Positions 23,445 to 29,617 of a DNA stretch of 30,417 nt are shown piece after piece; within the stretch, counting starts at the first letter, position 1, and each line of letters opens with the position of its first letter. This stretch comes from Egaibacter sp046050465 (GTDB taxonomy: Bacteria > Pseudomonadota > Gammaproteobacteria > Burkholderiales > Burkholderiaceae_C): assembly GCA_046050465.1 (NCBI GenBank), contig JBJOPS010000055.1, positions 1 through 30,417 of the forward strand. The letters run 5' to 3'. Under the pieces are notes generated by a model. That model did not search any database and had not been told where the DNA came from. It saw only the letters and a program-made list of their open reading frames with translations. Made by a program: the position numbers and the translations under genes.

Positions 23445-24428
23445 ATGAACCAGTATCTGAAAAGCCTGACCGCCACCCAGCAAATTGGGGCGATGTTTGT
23501 CATCGTATTCGGGTGTCTGCTGCTGGTCAGTATTTTGGTACTTTTGCGATCGATACGGGATCGGGGCGACAGCACGGGGGTCGGGCATGCCGAGTTACGC
23601 CACATCGATGGGGTGCTACGGACAAGTTGGGGCATGGCATTTGTATTCTGGGTGGGCTGGTTGTCAGGTCATACCACCACGCTGGTACTGTTTGCGTGGG
23701 TATCGTTCTTTGCGCTACGCGAATTCATGACCCTATCACCTACGCGCCGGGGTGATCACCGCAGTCTAATCCTGGTTTTTTTCATTGTGCTGCCTACTCA
23801 GTACGTGCTGGTCGGTACCCGTCAGTTCGATCTGTTTACCGTATTCATCCCGGTCTATGTGTTTTTGATCATCCCTGTCGCGGGCGTGCTGGCCAACGAC
23901 CCGGCCCGGTTTCTGGAGCGCAACGCCAAGCTGCAGTGGGGCATCATGGTCTGCATCTTCGGCATGAGCCATGTACCGGCCCTGCTTTTGCTGACTTTCC
24001 CCAGGCACCCGGACAAAAGCACATTCCTGGTCTTTTTTCTGGTGCTGGTGGTGCAAACCTGCATCGTGGTGCAATACTTGGCGTCGCGCAAATTCAGGTG
24101 GACACCAGCAGCCCCCTCTATCAGCGAGAGTTTCAACTGGCCCGCCTGGTGGAGTGGCGTGCTGGTGGCCAGCGTGCTGGGCGGGTTGCTGGCGGGCATC
24201 ACGCCTTTCGCCCCAGGGCAGGCGCTGGCCATGGCGTTTGTTGCCTGCGTGGCTGGGTCGTTGGGGCATCTGGTGATGAAAGCGCTCAAGCGCGACCGCG
24301 GCATTCCAAACTGGGGGCGCGATGGCGAGTCAGTCACCGGGGCAGGCGGCCTGCTCGACCGGATAGATGGCCTGTGTTTTGCTGCGCCGGTATTTTTTCA
24401 CTCTGTTAAATGGTATTTTGGCCTTTAG
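23445..24428 (+). CDS. Phosphatidate cytidylyltransferase-like protein (CdsA family)
   Basis: 327 residues with about eight membrane segments. The CdsA signature is at the C-terminus: HLVMKALKRDRGIPNWG followed by GAGGLLDRIDGLCFAAP, with the Lys-Arg, Asp-Arg and Asp residues of the catalytic region. It makes CDP-diacylglycerol from phosphatidate and CTP. ATG 23445 is preferred over the preceding TTG. The last codons and stop (YFGL, TAG) are supplied by a 57-bp repeat element, so the original 3' end may have been changed. Confidence 0.88.
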   Translation: MNQYLKSLTATQQIGAMFVIVFGCLLLVSILVLLRSIRDRGDSTGVGHAELRHIDGVLRTSWGMAFVFWVGWLSGHTTTLVLFAWVSFFALREFMTLSPTRRGDHRSLILVFFIVLPTQYVLVGTRQFDLFTVFIPVYVFLIIPVAGVLANDPARFLERNAKLQWGIMVCIFGMSHVPALLLLTFPRHPDKSTFLVFFLVLVVQTCIVVQYLASRKFRWTPAAPSISESFNWPAWWSGVLVASVLGGLLAGITPFAPGQALAMAFVACVAGSLGHLVMKALKRDRGIPNWGRDGESVTGAGGLLDRIDGLCFAAPVFFHSVKWYFGL

Positions 24429-24470
24429 CCCTTTATAAATATATGCTATCAGCTATTAATTTGGTAGCAA
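24414..24470 (+). repeat. 57-bp dispersed element, copy E (end of the cdsA-like gene)
   Basis: TATTTTGGCCTTTAGCCC at the left and AGCTATTAATTTGGTAGCAA at the right align to the other copies with identical spacing; the middle (TTTATAAATATATGCTATC) is the most AT-rich. It provides the stop codon of the upstream gene and lies 33 bp before ruvC. Confidence 0.78.
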
Positions 24471-24503
24471 ATATTCGGACAAGTCTCGCATGACAATACA
24501 TCC

Positions 24504-25052
24504 ATGAGAATATTGGGCGTTGACCCTGGTCTGCGCACCACCGGCTTTGGCGTGATTGATGTCCAAGGCCAGGCATTGTGCTACGTGGCCAGTGGCACCA
24601 TTACCACCGCCCATATCGAAAAAGACCTGCTGCCTGCACGGCTGAAGGTGCTGTTTGATGGCGTGTGCGAAGTGGTGCAGCGGTACCAGCCCGGCATGGC
24701 CTCGGTCGAGATTGTGTTCGTCAACGTCAATCCGCAATCCACACTGCTGCTGGGCCAGGCCCGCGGCGCATGTATTACCGCGCTGGTGTCCAACAACCTG
24801 CCGGTAGCCGAATACACTGCACTGCAGATGAAGCAGGCCATAGTGGGCTATGGCCGTGCCGACAAGAGCCAGATTCAATCCATGGTGCAGCGCTTGCTCT
24901 CACTGCCTGGTTTGCCAGGGCCGGATGCAGCCGACGCTTTGGGCCTGGCCATCACCCACGCCCATGCCGGGGCAGCATTGGCGAAGATGGCAAACGCCAG
25001 TGGACTTGGCGGCAAGATTGGCGGGAACTACAAGGCCGGTCGCAGCCGATAG
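24504..25052 (+). CDS. ruvC: Crossover junction endodeoxyribonuclease RuvC
   Basis: 182 residues, standard size. MRILGVDPGLRTTGFGVI carries catalytic Asp7. VEIVFVNVNPQSTLLLGQAR has the Glu and the DNA-contact loop. QMKQAIVGYGRADKSQIQ and DAADALGLAITHAH hold the last acidic pair. RuvC resolves Holliday junctions with RuvAB. In relatives, ruvA and ruvB usually follow. Here the next gene is hsdM on the opposite strand after 23 bp, so the ruv cluster is interrupted by the defence island. Confidence 0.97.
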   Translation: MRILGVDPGLRTTGFGVIDVQGQALCYVASGTITTAHIEKDLLPARLKVLFDGVCEVVQRYQPGMASVEIVFVNVNPQSTLLLGQARGACITALVSNNLPVAEYTALQMKQAIVGYGRADKSQIQSMVQRLLSLPGLPGPDAADALGLAITHAHAGAALAKMANASGLGGKIGGNYKAGRSR

Positions 25053-25075
25053 CCTGGTCGTATAGATAAGAGCTG

Positions 25076-26614
25076 TCAACGCCGCTGAGTTTGAGCTGAA
25101 GCCGGATTCAGATCGTCCAATATCAATCGAAACTGCTCCAGCGCTGCCTCAAGGTCTTCCACTATCTCCTGAGCAATCACGCCCGGTGCGGGCAGGTTGT
25201 CACTGTCGGCCAGGCTTTCGTCCTTGAGCCAGAAGATGTCCAGGCTGGTCTTGTCGCGGGCAATGAGCTCGTCGTAGCCGTAGGCGCGCCAGCGACCGTC
25301 CGGCCCCGTTCGGCCTGAGCCTGTCGAAGGCTCTGGACTCCAAGTGGCTTGGCGTTGGTGGCGGTTGCCCGTCTTGTACAACGCCACAAACTCGTCCAGG
25401 TCTTCGCGACGCAGCGGGTTGGTCTTGAGCGTGAAGTGTTTGTTGGTGCGCAAGTCATAAATCCAGAGCTGCTGGGTCCAGGGCGTCTCCGACGCGCCCT
25501 TCTTCTCGAAGAACACCACATTGGCCTTTACGCCCTGGGCGTAAAACAGACCAGTGGGCAGGCGCAACAGCGTGTGCACATCGCACTCGTGCAGCAGCTT
25601 CTTGCGGATGGTTTCGCCCGCGCCGCCTTCAAACAGCACGTTGTCGGGCAACACCACCGCCGCGCGGCCGTGGGTGGCCAGCAGGGTCTTGATGTGCTGC
25701 ACAAAGTTGAGCTGCTTGTTGGATGTGGTGGCCCAGAAGTCGTCGCGTTCGATGGTGTCTTTTTCGGTGCTGGTGCGGCCATCCTCCCCCACGATGACGG
25801 TGCTGCTCTTCTTGCCAAAGGGCGGGTTGGCCAGCACCACCTCAAAGCGCTCACCGGGGTCCGCCGCCAGCGCATCGCCCACCACCACCGGCACCTGCTT
25901 TTCAGAGCCAATGCCGTGCAGCATCATGTTCATGGCGCACACACGGGCCGTGGCCTGCACCAGCTCGTAGCCGGTGAAGGCTTTTTCTTTGAGGTGCTTG
26001 AGCTGGTCACGCGTGAGGTTCTTGTGGTGGGCGGTGATGTGGTTGTGCGCCGTGAACAAAAAGCCACCGGTGCCGCAGGCCGGGTCGGTGATGCGCTCCC
26101 CCGGCTGCGGGGCCATGCAGTCCACCATGGCCTGAATCAGCGCGCGCGGCGTGAAATATTGGCCCGCACCGCTCTTGGTGTCTTGCGCGTTCTTTTCCAG
26201 CAGGCCCTCGTAGGCGTCGCCCTTCACGTCCGCACCCAGAATGGTCCAGGTCTCGGCGTCAATCAAATCGACGATCACGCGGCGCAGCTTGGCCGGGTCT
26301 TGAAACTTGTTTTGCGCCTTGCCAAAGATCAGGCCCAGCGTGCCTTTTTCCTGGCCCAGCTTTTCCAGCGCGTGGCGGTAGTGGTCAAACAGCTCGTCGC
26401 CGTCTTTGGCCAGCAGCGTGGGCCAGGCGTAGGCAGCGGGCACGATGCTGGCCTGGTTTGGGTTGACGTTAAAGGGCGGCGCGCTGCGCTCGTCGGCCAT
26501 TTTGAGGAACAGCAGGTAGGTAAGCTGCTCCACGTAGTCGCCATAACTCATGCCGTCGTCGCGCAGCACGTTGCAGTAGTTCCAGAGTTTCTGGACGAGG
26601 GTGTTGGTGTTCAT
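25076..26614 (-). CDS. hsdM: Type I restriction-modification DNA methyltransferase subunit
   Basis: 512 residues. The HsdM N-terminal helical domain (LVQKLWNYCNVLRDDGMSYG, LTYLLFLKMADE) is followed by the N6-adenine methylase domain, with SAM motif DPACGTGGFLF and catalytic NPPFGKK, and a C-terminal domain ending in a helix. The start ATG overlaps the stop of the HEPN gene (ATGA), so translation is coupled and the far-upstream in-frame start is not used. HsdM needs a specificity subunit, but there is no hsdS or hsdR in the 5 kb upstream within the window or downstream, where ruvC lies 23 bp away. An ~11-residue insertion near SPEPSTGSGRTG comes from a short palindromic repeat. The motifs are intact. 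Confidence 0.93.
   Translation of the reverse strand: MNTNTLVQKLWNYCNVLRDDGMSYGDYVEQLTYLLFLKMADERSAPPFNVNPNQASIVPAAYAWPTLLAKDGDELFDHYRHALEKLGQEKGTLGLIFGKAQNKFQDPAKLRRVIVDLIDAETWTILGADVKGDAYEGLLEKNAQDTKSGAGQYFTPRALIQAMVDCMAPQPGERITDPACGTGGFLFTAHNHITAHHKNLTRDQLKHLKEKAFTGYELVQATARVCAMNMMLHGIGSEKQVPVVVGDALAADPGERFEVVLANPPFGKKSSTVIVGEDGRTSTEKDTIERDDFWATTSNKQLNFVQHIKTLLATHGRAAVVLPDNVLFEGGAGETIRKKLLHECDVHTLLRLPTGLFYAQGVKANVVFFEKKGASETPWTQQLWIYDLRTNKHFTLKTNPLRREDLDEFVALYKTGNRHQRQATWSPEPSTGSGRTGPDGRWRAYGYDELIARDKTSLDIFWLKDESLADSDNLPAPGVIAQEIVEDLEAALEQFRLILDDLNPASAQTQRR
25306..25332 (-). repeat. Short palindromic repeat inside hsdM
   Basis: On the - strand the core AGCCTTCGACAGGCT (5-bp stem, 5-base loop) is followed by CAGGCCGAACGG. 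I recognise this as a widespread short interspersed sequence in proteobacterial genomes. It encodes part of the segment EPSTGSGRTG, between NRHQRQATWS and DGRWRAYGYDELIARDK, which are normally almost adjacent in HsdM. Confidence 0.7.
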
Positions 26615-27039
26615 TTTTGTTTGAGTGGCGGTAAAGCCCCCAGTTTGTCTGCCACTTGCCTGCAAGCGGTGATCAGGTCAGTCACAAGACGGGAGTCCAC
26701 TTCGAGCATGCCTTCGTATTCACCAAGGTTGCGTACGTCGTGGCATTTGGACAGCACGCGCCACACTTCCGGCCCTAAACCAAGCGTGTGCGGGAGCATC
26801 TGAAAAACAATGTATCGGTTGCCAGAGCGGTAGCCATGCCAGCGCAAGGCCGCCAGACACAGTGCGTGCGCGGCGTTGTAGGCCAGGTCGAACTGGCTTT
26901 CCAGTTCCAAGCCCGTTTTTTGGGAATCCTTCAAACGCGCCAACCCCATGCGCACCAGGCCAGCAAATTCATTTGCATCGGGCGGCTCAGCACGCAAGGG
27001 CTTACCGGGGCCAGTCAGGTTTTCAAACGGTGATGTCAT
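26611..27039 (-). CDS. HEPN domain protein
   Basis: 142 residues, nearly all helical. The C-terminal part has KCHDVRNLGEYEG, which resembles the conserved His/Arg-Asn motif of HEPN proteins paired with MNT nucleotidyltransferases. HEPN partners are often RNases or toxins that the nucleotidyltransferase silences by adenylylation (family knowledge). It overlaps the upstream nucleotidyltransferase gene by 17 bp and the downstream hsdM by 4 bp, so the three proteins form one operon. Whether it acts as a toxin here is not shown by the sequence. Confidence 0.78.
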   Translation of the reverse strand: MTSPFENLTGPGKPLRAEPPDANEFAGLVRMGLARLKDSQKTGLELESQFDLAYNAAHALCLAALRWHGYRSGNRYIVFQMLPHTLGLGPEVWRVLSKCHDVRNLGEYEGMLEVDSRLVTDLITACRQVADKLGALPPLKQK

Positions 27040-27655
27040 GCTCTCCTCCGATCAGCCAGACTTTTGGCTGCTCCATGACGCGCGACACGAAAGAGCCGCC
27101 TTCCTTCAGCCTCTTGGCAAAGTCGTGTGACGTGTAGATGTTGGGATTCACCTCGCGCCCCAGCAGCGCACTGACACTCTGTAGAGCCAAGATGGTGTCG
27201 CCAAATGTCAGCGTGTCGCTCACCAGCATCAGGTCAATGTCGCTGCTGGCCGTGTCTTCCTTCTTGGCAATGGAGCCATAAACAAACGCGGCCTTGATCT
27301 GTGGCCCGAGCGGTGCCAGCGCTTCGCGCAGAGGCTCGGCCAAGCCAACAGTCTTGCGCACCAATCCGCACAGTTCGCTGTGGACTGGCGAGGCCGGGTT
27401 GGCTTGGTAATGCTTCTGGTTGCCCACCTGCTTGACCGTGACCAAGCCACTTTGCGCCAGACGAGCCAGTTCTCGCTGGACAGCCCCGGATCCTGCCCCG
27501 GCCAAATTGATCAACTCGGTGGCGTAGAAGCTCCGATCCGGCTGGCCGAACAGCAAGCCCAACACGCGCTGCTGCGTGCCAGAAAACAAGGCTGTCGCCA
27601 GGCTGGTGCGAGGTTTTGTGTCTTTGGATGTTGGTATTATACCCATTTTGGGCAT
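27023..27655 (-). CDS. Winged-helix plus MNT nucleotidyltransferase domain protein
   Basis: About 210 residues. The N-terminal half is an ArsR-like winged helix (TQQRVLGLLFGQPDRSFYAT, GSGAVQRELARLAQSGLV, NQKHYQANPASPV). The C-terminal half is a minimal nucleotidyltransferase with GSIAKKEDTASSDIDLM (the GS...DxD metal site). Such proteins neutralise adjacent HEPN proteins and can bind their own promoter through the wHTH. The frame is open to 27739, but the stretch before the winged helix is encoded by the inverted repeat at 27641-27674. The start is therefore uncertain: ATG 27655, ATG 27646 or a later codon. Confidence 0.82.
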   Translation of the reverse strand: MPKMGIIPTSKDTKPRTSLATALFSGTQQRVLGLLFGQPDRSFYATELINLAGAGSGAVQRELARLAQSGLVTVKQVGNQKHYQANPASPVHSELCGLVRKTVGLAEPLREALAPLGPQIKAAFVYGSIAKKEDTASSDIDLMLVSDTLTFGDTILALQSVSALLGREVNPNIYTSHDFAKRLKEGGSFVSRVMEQPKVWLIGGEHDITV

Positions 27656-27674
27656 TTTAATACCCAAAATGGGT
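27641..27674. promoter_or_regulatory. Inverted-repeat operator/promoter of the MNT-HEPN-hsdM operon
   Basis: ACCCATTTTGGG (27641-27652) and CCCAAAATGGGT (27663-27674) form perfect 12-bp arms with a 10-base spacer, and each arm is itself nearly palindromic. On the - strand a TATAAT (27636-27641) abuts the left arm. The position at the gene start suggests autoregulation by the winged helix. Confidence 0.65.
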
Positions 27675-27774
27675 TTTGGCGCGCTGTTGGGGTTATAACT
27701 TCTGTGGAAACACTGCGCTTTGTCGATCCAGTTGGACATGCCGGAGATGCCGGAGATGCGCAGGGAAAAGGGGT

Positions 27775-28305
27775 TTAACTGCCAGCCTTAGCCTTTGGCT
27801 TGCTTCTCCGCTTGGCAGGCACCGACGAAGGCAACGCCGCCGGTGCTGTTTCATCAGGCTTTTGATTTGCCAAATCCTGAAAGCTTAATGAGGGTAGTAA
27901 CAAAGGCCCAGGAGTTGATCGACTCGTAATGGTGCTCACCATCTCCCGCACTGCTCCGTAGAGCAAAGATGCTCCGTTCACCAGAGCACGCACACGACGC
28001 TCTTCAGCTTGACCGGATGCTTGCACAAGATGCATGCGCACAATGCCTCGCACGGAAACTTGAATGTTGTACGGTGCCTGCGCGTCCTCCTTCGGCCCGA
28101 CGCGCAAGGTCAGCTTGACGCCGAAGTCAGAATATTTCTCTTTCTCATCCAGCAATACCAACCCTGTCTCAGCCGACATGGCCAGCTTTCCCGGAAAGAA
28201 CACCAAGCCGGGGGCAAACGCGGGGTCTGCCTCATACCCTTCCACGGGCATTACGGAAACGCCGTCGAACGAGTACTCCAATAGTTGCAAAGGACTAAGC
28301 TGCAC
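27775..28305 (-). CDS. SecB-like chaperone of a toxin-antitoxin-chaperone module
   Basis: 176 residues from GTG 28305, preceded by GAGG at good spacing; a longer frame to 28386 would run inside the antitoxin gene. The C-terminal helix region YGAVREMVSTITSRSTPGPL plus LLPSLSFQDL lines up residue by residue with the SecB segment that reads YARETISSMVSRGTFPQLNL and then APVNFDAL in E. coli. The strand part (FGVKLTLRVGPKE, YNIQVSVRGIVRMHL) fits the SecB beta sheet. A basic tail (PAKRRSKPKAKAGS) is extra. It overlaps the HTH antitoxin gene by 11 bp. In TAC modules (Rv1955-Rv1957 type) such a chaperone protects the antitoxin. Confidence 0.75.
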   Translation of the reverse strand: MQLSPLQLLEYSFDGVSVMPVEGYEADPAFAPGLVFFPGKLAMSAETGLVLLDEKEKYSDFGVKLTLRVGPKEDAQAPYNIQVSVRGIVRMHLVQASGQAEERRVRALVNGASLLYGAVREMVSTITSRSTPGPLLLPSLSFQDLANQKPDETAPAALPSSVPAKRRSKPKAKAGS

Positions 28306-28777
28306 AGGCCACCTCGTCAAACATCGAATCGTGGTTGGATGAAACCAGTTGCATATCGAAGCGCGCAAACTCCATGGCACCCGCAAATTGGCCTGCCATC
28401 GGCTTCATGGTTGTGCGACTCATCCAGCTCCTTAGGTCCGGCTCATCCACCATATCCAGCGCCAAAGTCGCTTGGGCATCCCAAGGCTGGGTAGCCGCAG
28501 ACACACCCGCTTTGCGAAACACGGCATCAAACGTGTATCCCAAGGCCTTGGTCACTGCTGCAATGGTCTGCACAGTCAAGTTTTCATGACCGGAAAGCAC
28601 TTGCGTCACGCGCGCACGGCTCCAACCCAGGGCGCGGGCCAGGTCTGCACGGGTCTTGCCCGCGTGGTGGAGCAACAGCGTCAAATCAGCGGCCACATCC
28701 ACAGCTTTGAGCTCTTCTGCCAGCCCTTCGTGGGCAGCAATCAATTCGCCAAAAAGAGGTTTGTGTTCCATAGTCAT
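28295..28777 (-). CDS. HTH (XRE/HigA-like) antitoxin with C-terminal extension
   Basis: 160 residues. The central XRE helix-turn-helix is LLLHHAGKTRADLARALGWS followed by RARVTQVLSGHENLTVQTIA and AVTKALGYTFD (~35-90). About 65 further residues (from FRKAGVSAATQPWDAQ to the end) are not part of a normal HigA. By analogy with TAC antitoxins they may be the chaperone-addiction region that requires the SecB-like partner. ATG 28777 lies 6 bp after the toxin stop; ATG 28771 is a good alternative. It is expected to bind the palindrome in front of the toxin gene. Confidence 0.82.
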   Translation of the reverse strand: MTMEHKPLFGELIAAHEGLAEELKAVDVAADLTLLLHHAGKTRADLARALGWSRARVTQVLSGHENLTVQTIAAVTKALGYTFDAVFRKAGVSAATQPWDAQATLALDMVDEPDLRSWMSRTTMKPMAGQFAGAMEFARFDMQLVSSNHDSMFDEVACAA

Positions 28778-28783
28778 CTCACT

Positions 28784-29272
28784 TCATTCAATCCACTGCA
28801 GACCCGCTGCAGTTCGGGATGCCATCAAAAATTCAACCACGGCCTGCTTGGCCTGATTGATGTCTTTTGCTGAAAGTCTGTCAGTACGTTTGGGCAATGT
28901 GTGCGCCAACAAGACCACCTTGTCGGCCGCGTAATAAAACAGAATCCGAATGTCACCATGCCGATAACGCCACACCGTTTCATTCTTTTTGGTCACGTCA
29001 CAGTAAAAAGGATCAAACGCTTCATGCACCGTCTTCGCGTCTGAAAGCTGGTTGAAAGGCGCGCCCTTTTGCGCCAACTTCACCAGCATTTTCAAACCCG
29101 CAAATGCCTGCTTCCGGTCATTGCCTTCCATGCTGCTCACCGCATCAAACACCTTCGCCGACTCTCGGCGTTTCGCATCCGTGCAGGGCGAAACCACCTT
29201 GAATCGACCTTGAGCTGGCACCGCCCCTGCATCACCAAAGTCACTCACCCTGATTTCGGTCAGAAAGTACAT
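28784..29272 (-). CDS. RelE/HigB-like toxin
   Basis: 162 residues. The C-terminal part has the RelE/HigB pattern: TVWRYRHGDIRILFYYAADK, then VVLLAHTLPKRTDRLSAKDI and NQAKQAVVEFL. These toxins are ribosome-associated mRNA endonucleases, with catalytic basic residues likely in RYRHGDIR and PKRTDR. It is the first gene of the toxin-antitoxin-chaperone set, 6 bp upstream of the antitoxin gene. Toxin-first order is the HigBA arrangement. The palindrome lies 3 bp upstream of its start codon. Confidence 0.82.
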   Translation of the reverse strand: MYFLTEIRVSDFGDAGAVPAQGRFKVVSPCTDAKRRESAKVFDAVSSMEGNDRKQAFAGLKMLVKLAQKGAPFNQLSDAKTVHEAFDPFYCDVTKKNETVWRYRHGDIRILFYYAADKVVLLAHTLPKRTDRLSAKDINQAKQAVVEFLMASRTAAGLQWIE

Positions 29273-29274
29273 TT

Positions 29275-29292
29275 GTTTAGCTATAGCTTAAC
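29275..29292. promoter_or_regulatory. Palindromic operator of the toxin-antitoxin-chaperone operon
   Basis: GTTTAGCTATAGCTTAAC is an 18-bp palindrome with one mismatched pair; the central AGCTATAGCT is perfect. It covers the expected ribosome-binding area just upstream of the toxin ATG, fitting autoregulation by the antitoxin. Confidence 0.55.
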
Positions 29293-29413
29293 ACTTGCCT
29301 GCGATATTGCATTGGGAATTGCCCCTAGAAAACCTGCTGAATACAGGGTTTAAGGTACAAATAATACTGTGTTTTTTAACAGTTTTGCAGCGCTATAGAA
29401 ATCCAGTTTTCGC

Positions 29414-29608
29414 TCATGTGATAGTAAGTAATTGATTTGTAATGGGTTTTTCGGCAACGCCCAGCACGATGGTGCCGCCCTGGGTGTTGGCCATGGCGGA
29501 ATAGGACTCCAAAAAACTGCCGGGCATGCCACCGCGCGCCGACTTGAATTCGGTGTCGATGCCCTCTGTGCTGGACTGCAGGGCGGAGAAGAGGTCAAGC
29601 TGGCGCAT
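29414..29608 (-). pseudogene. Truncated AlbA_2/Schlafen-type (ATP-binding) gene
   Basis: 64 codons starting MRQLDLFSALQSSTEGIDTE. The stretch TEFKSARGGMPGSFLESYSA followed by MANTQGGTIVLGVAEKP is the beginning of an AlbA_2 domain. The family normally continues for several hundred residues, but here ITNQLLTIT and a stop follow. The gene is cut at about 29440. It starts 9 bp after the KAP NTPase gene, so the two were probably one operon. Confidence 0.75.
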
Positions 29609-29617
29609 GTTTGTCCG

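Noticed and set aside
24471..24503. Dedicated ruvC promoter
   Set aside because: No convincing -35/-10 pair is seen in the short gap; transcription may come from upstream genes.
29279..29288. AGCTATAGCT near the toxin gene as another 57-bp element
   Set aside because: Only the AGCTAT block matches, and no GGCCC/AGCCC block is found at the right spacing. The symmetric palindrome is better explained as an operator.
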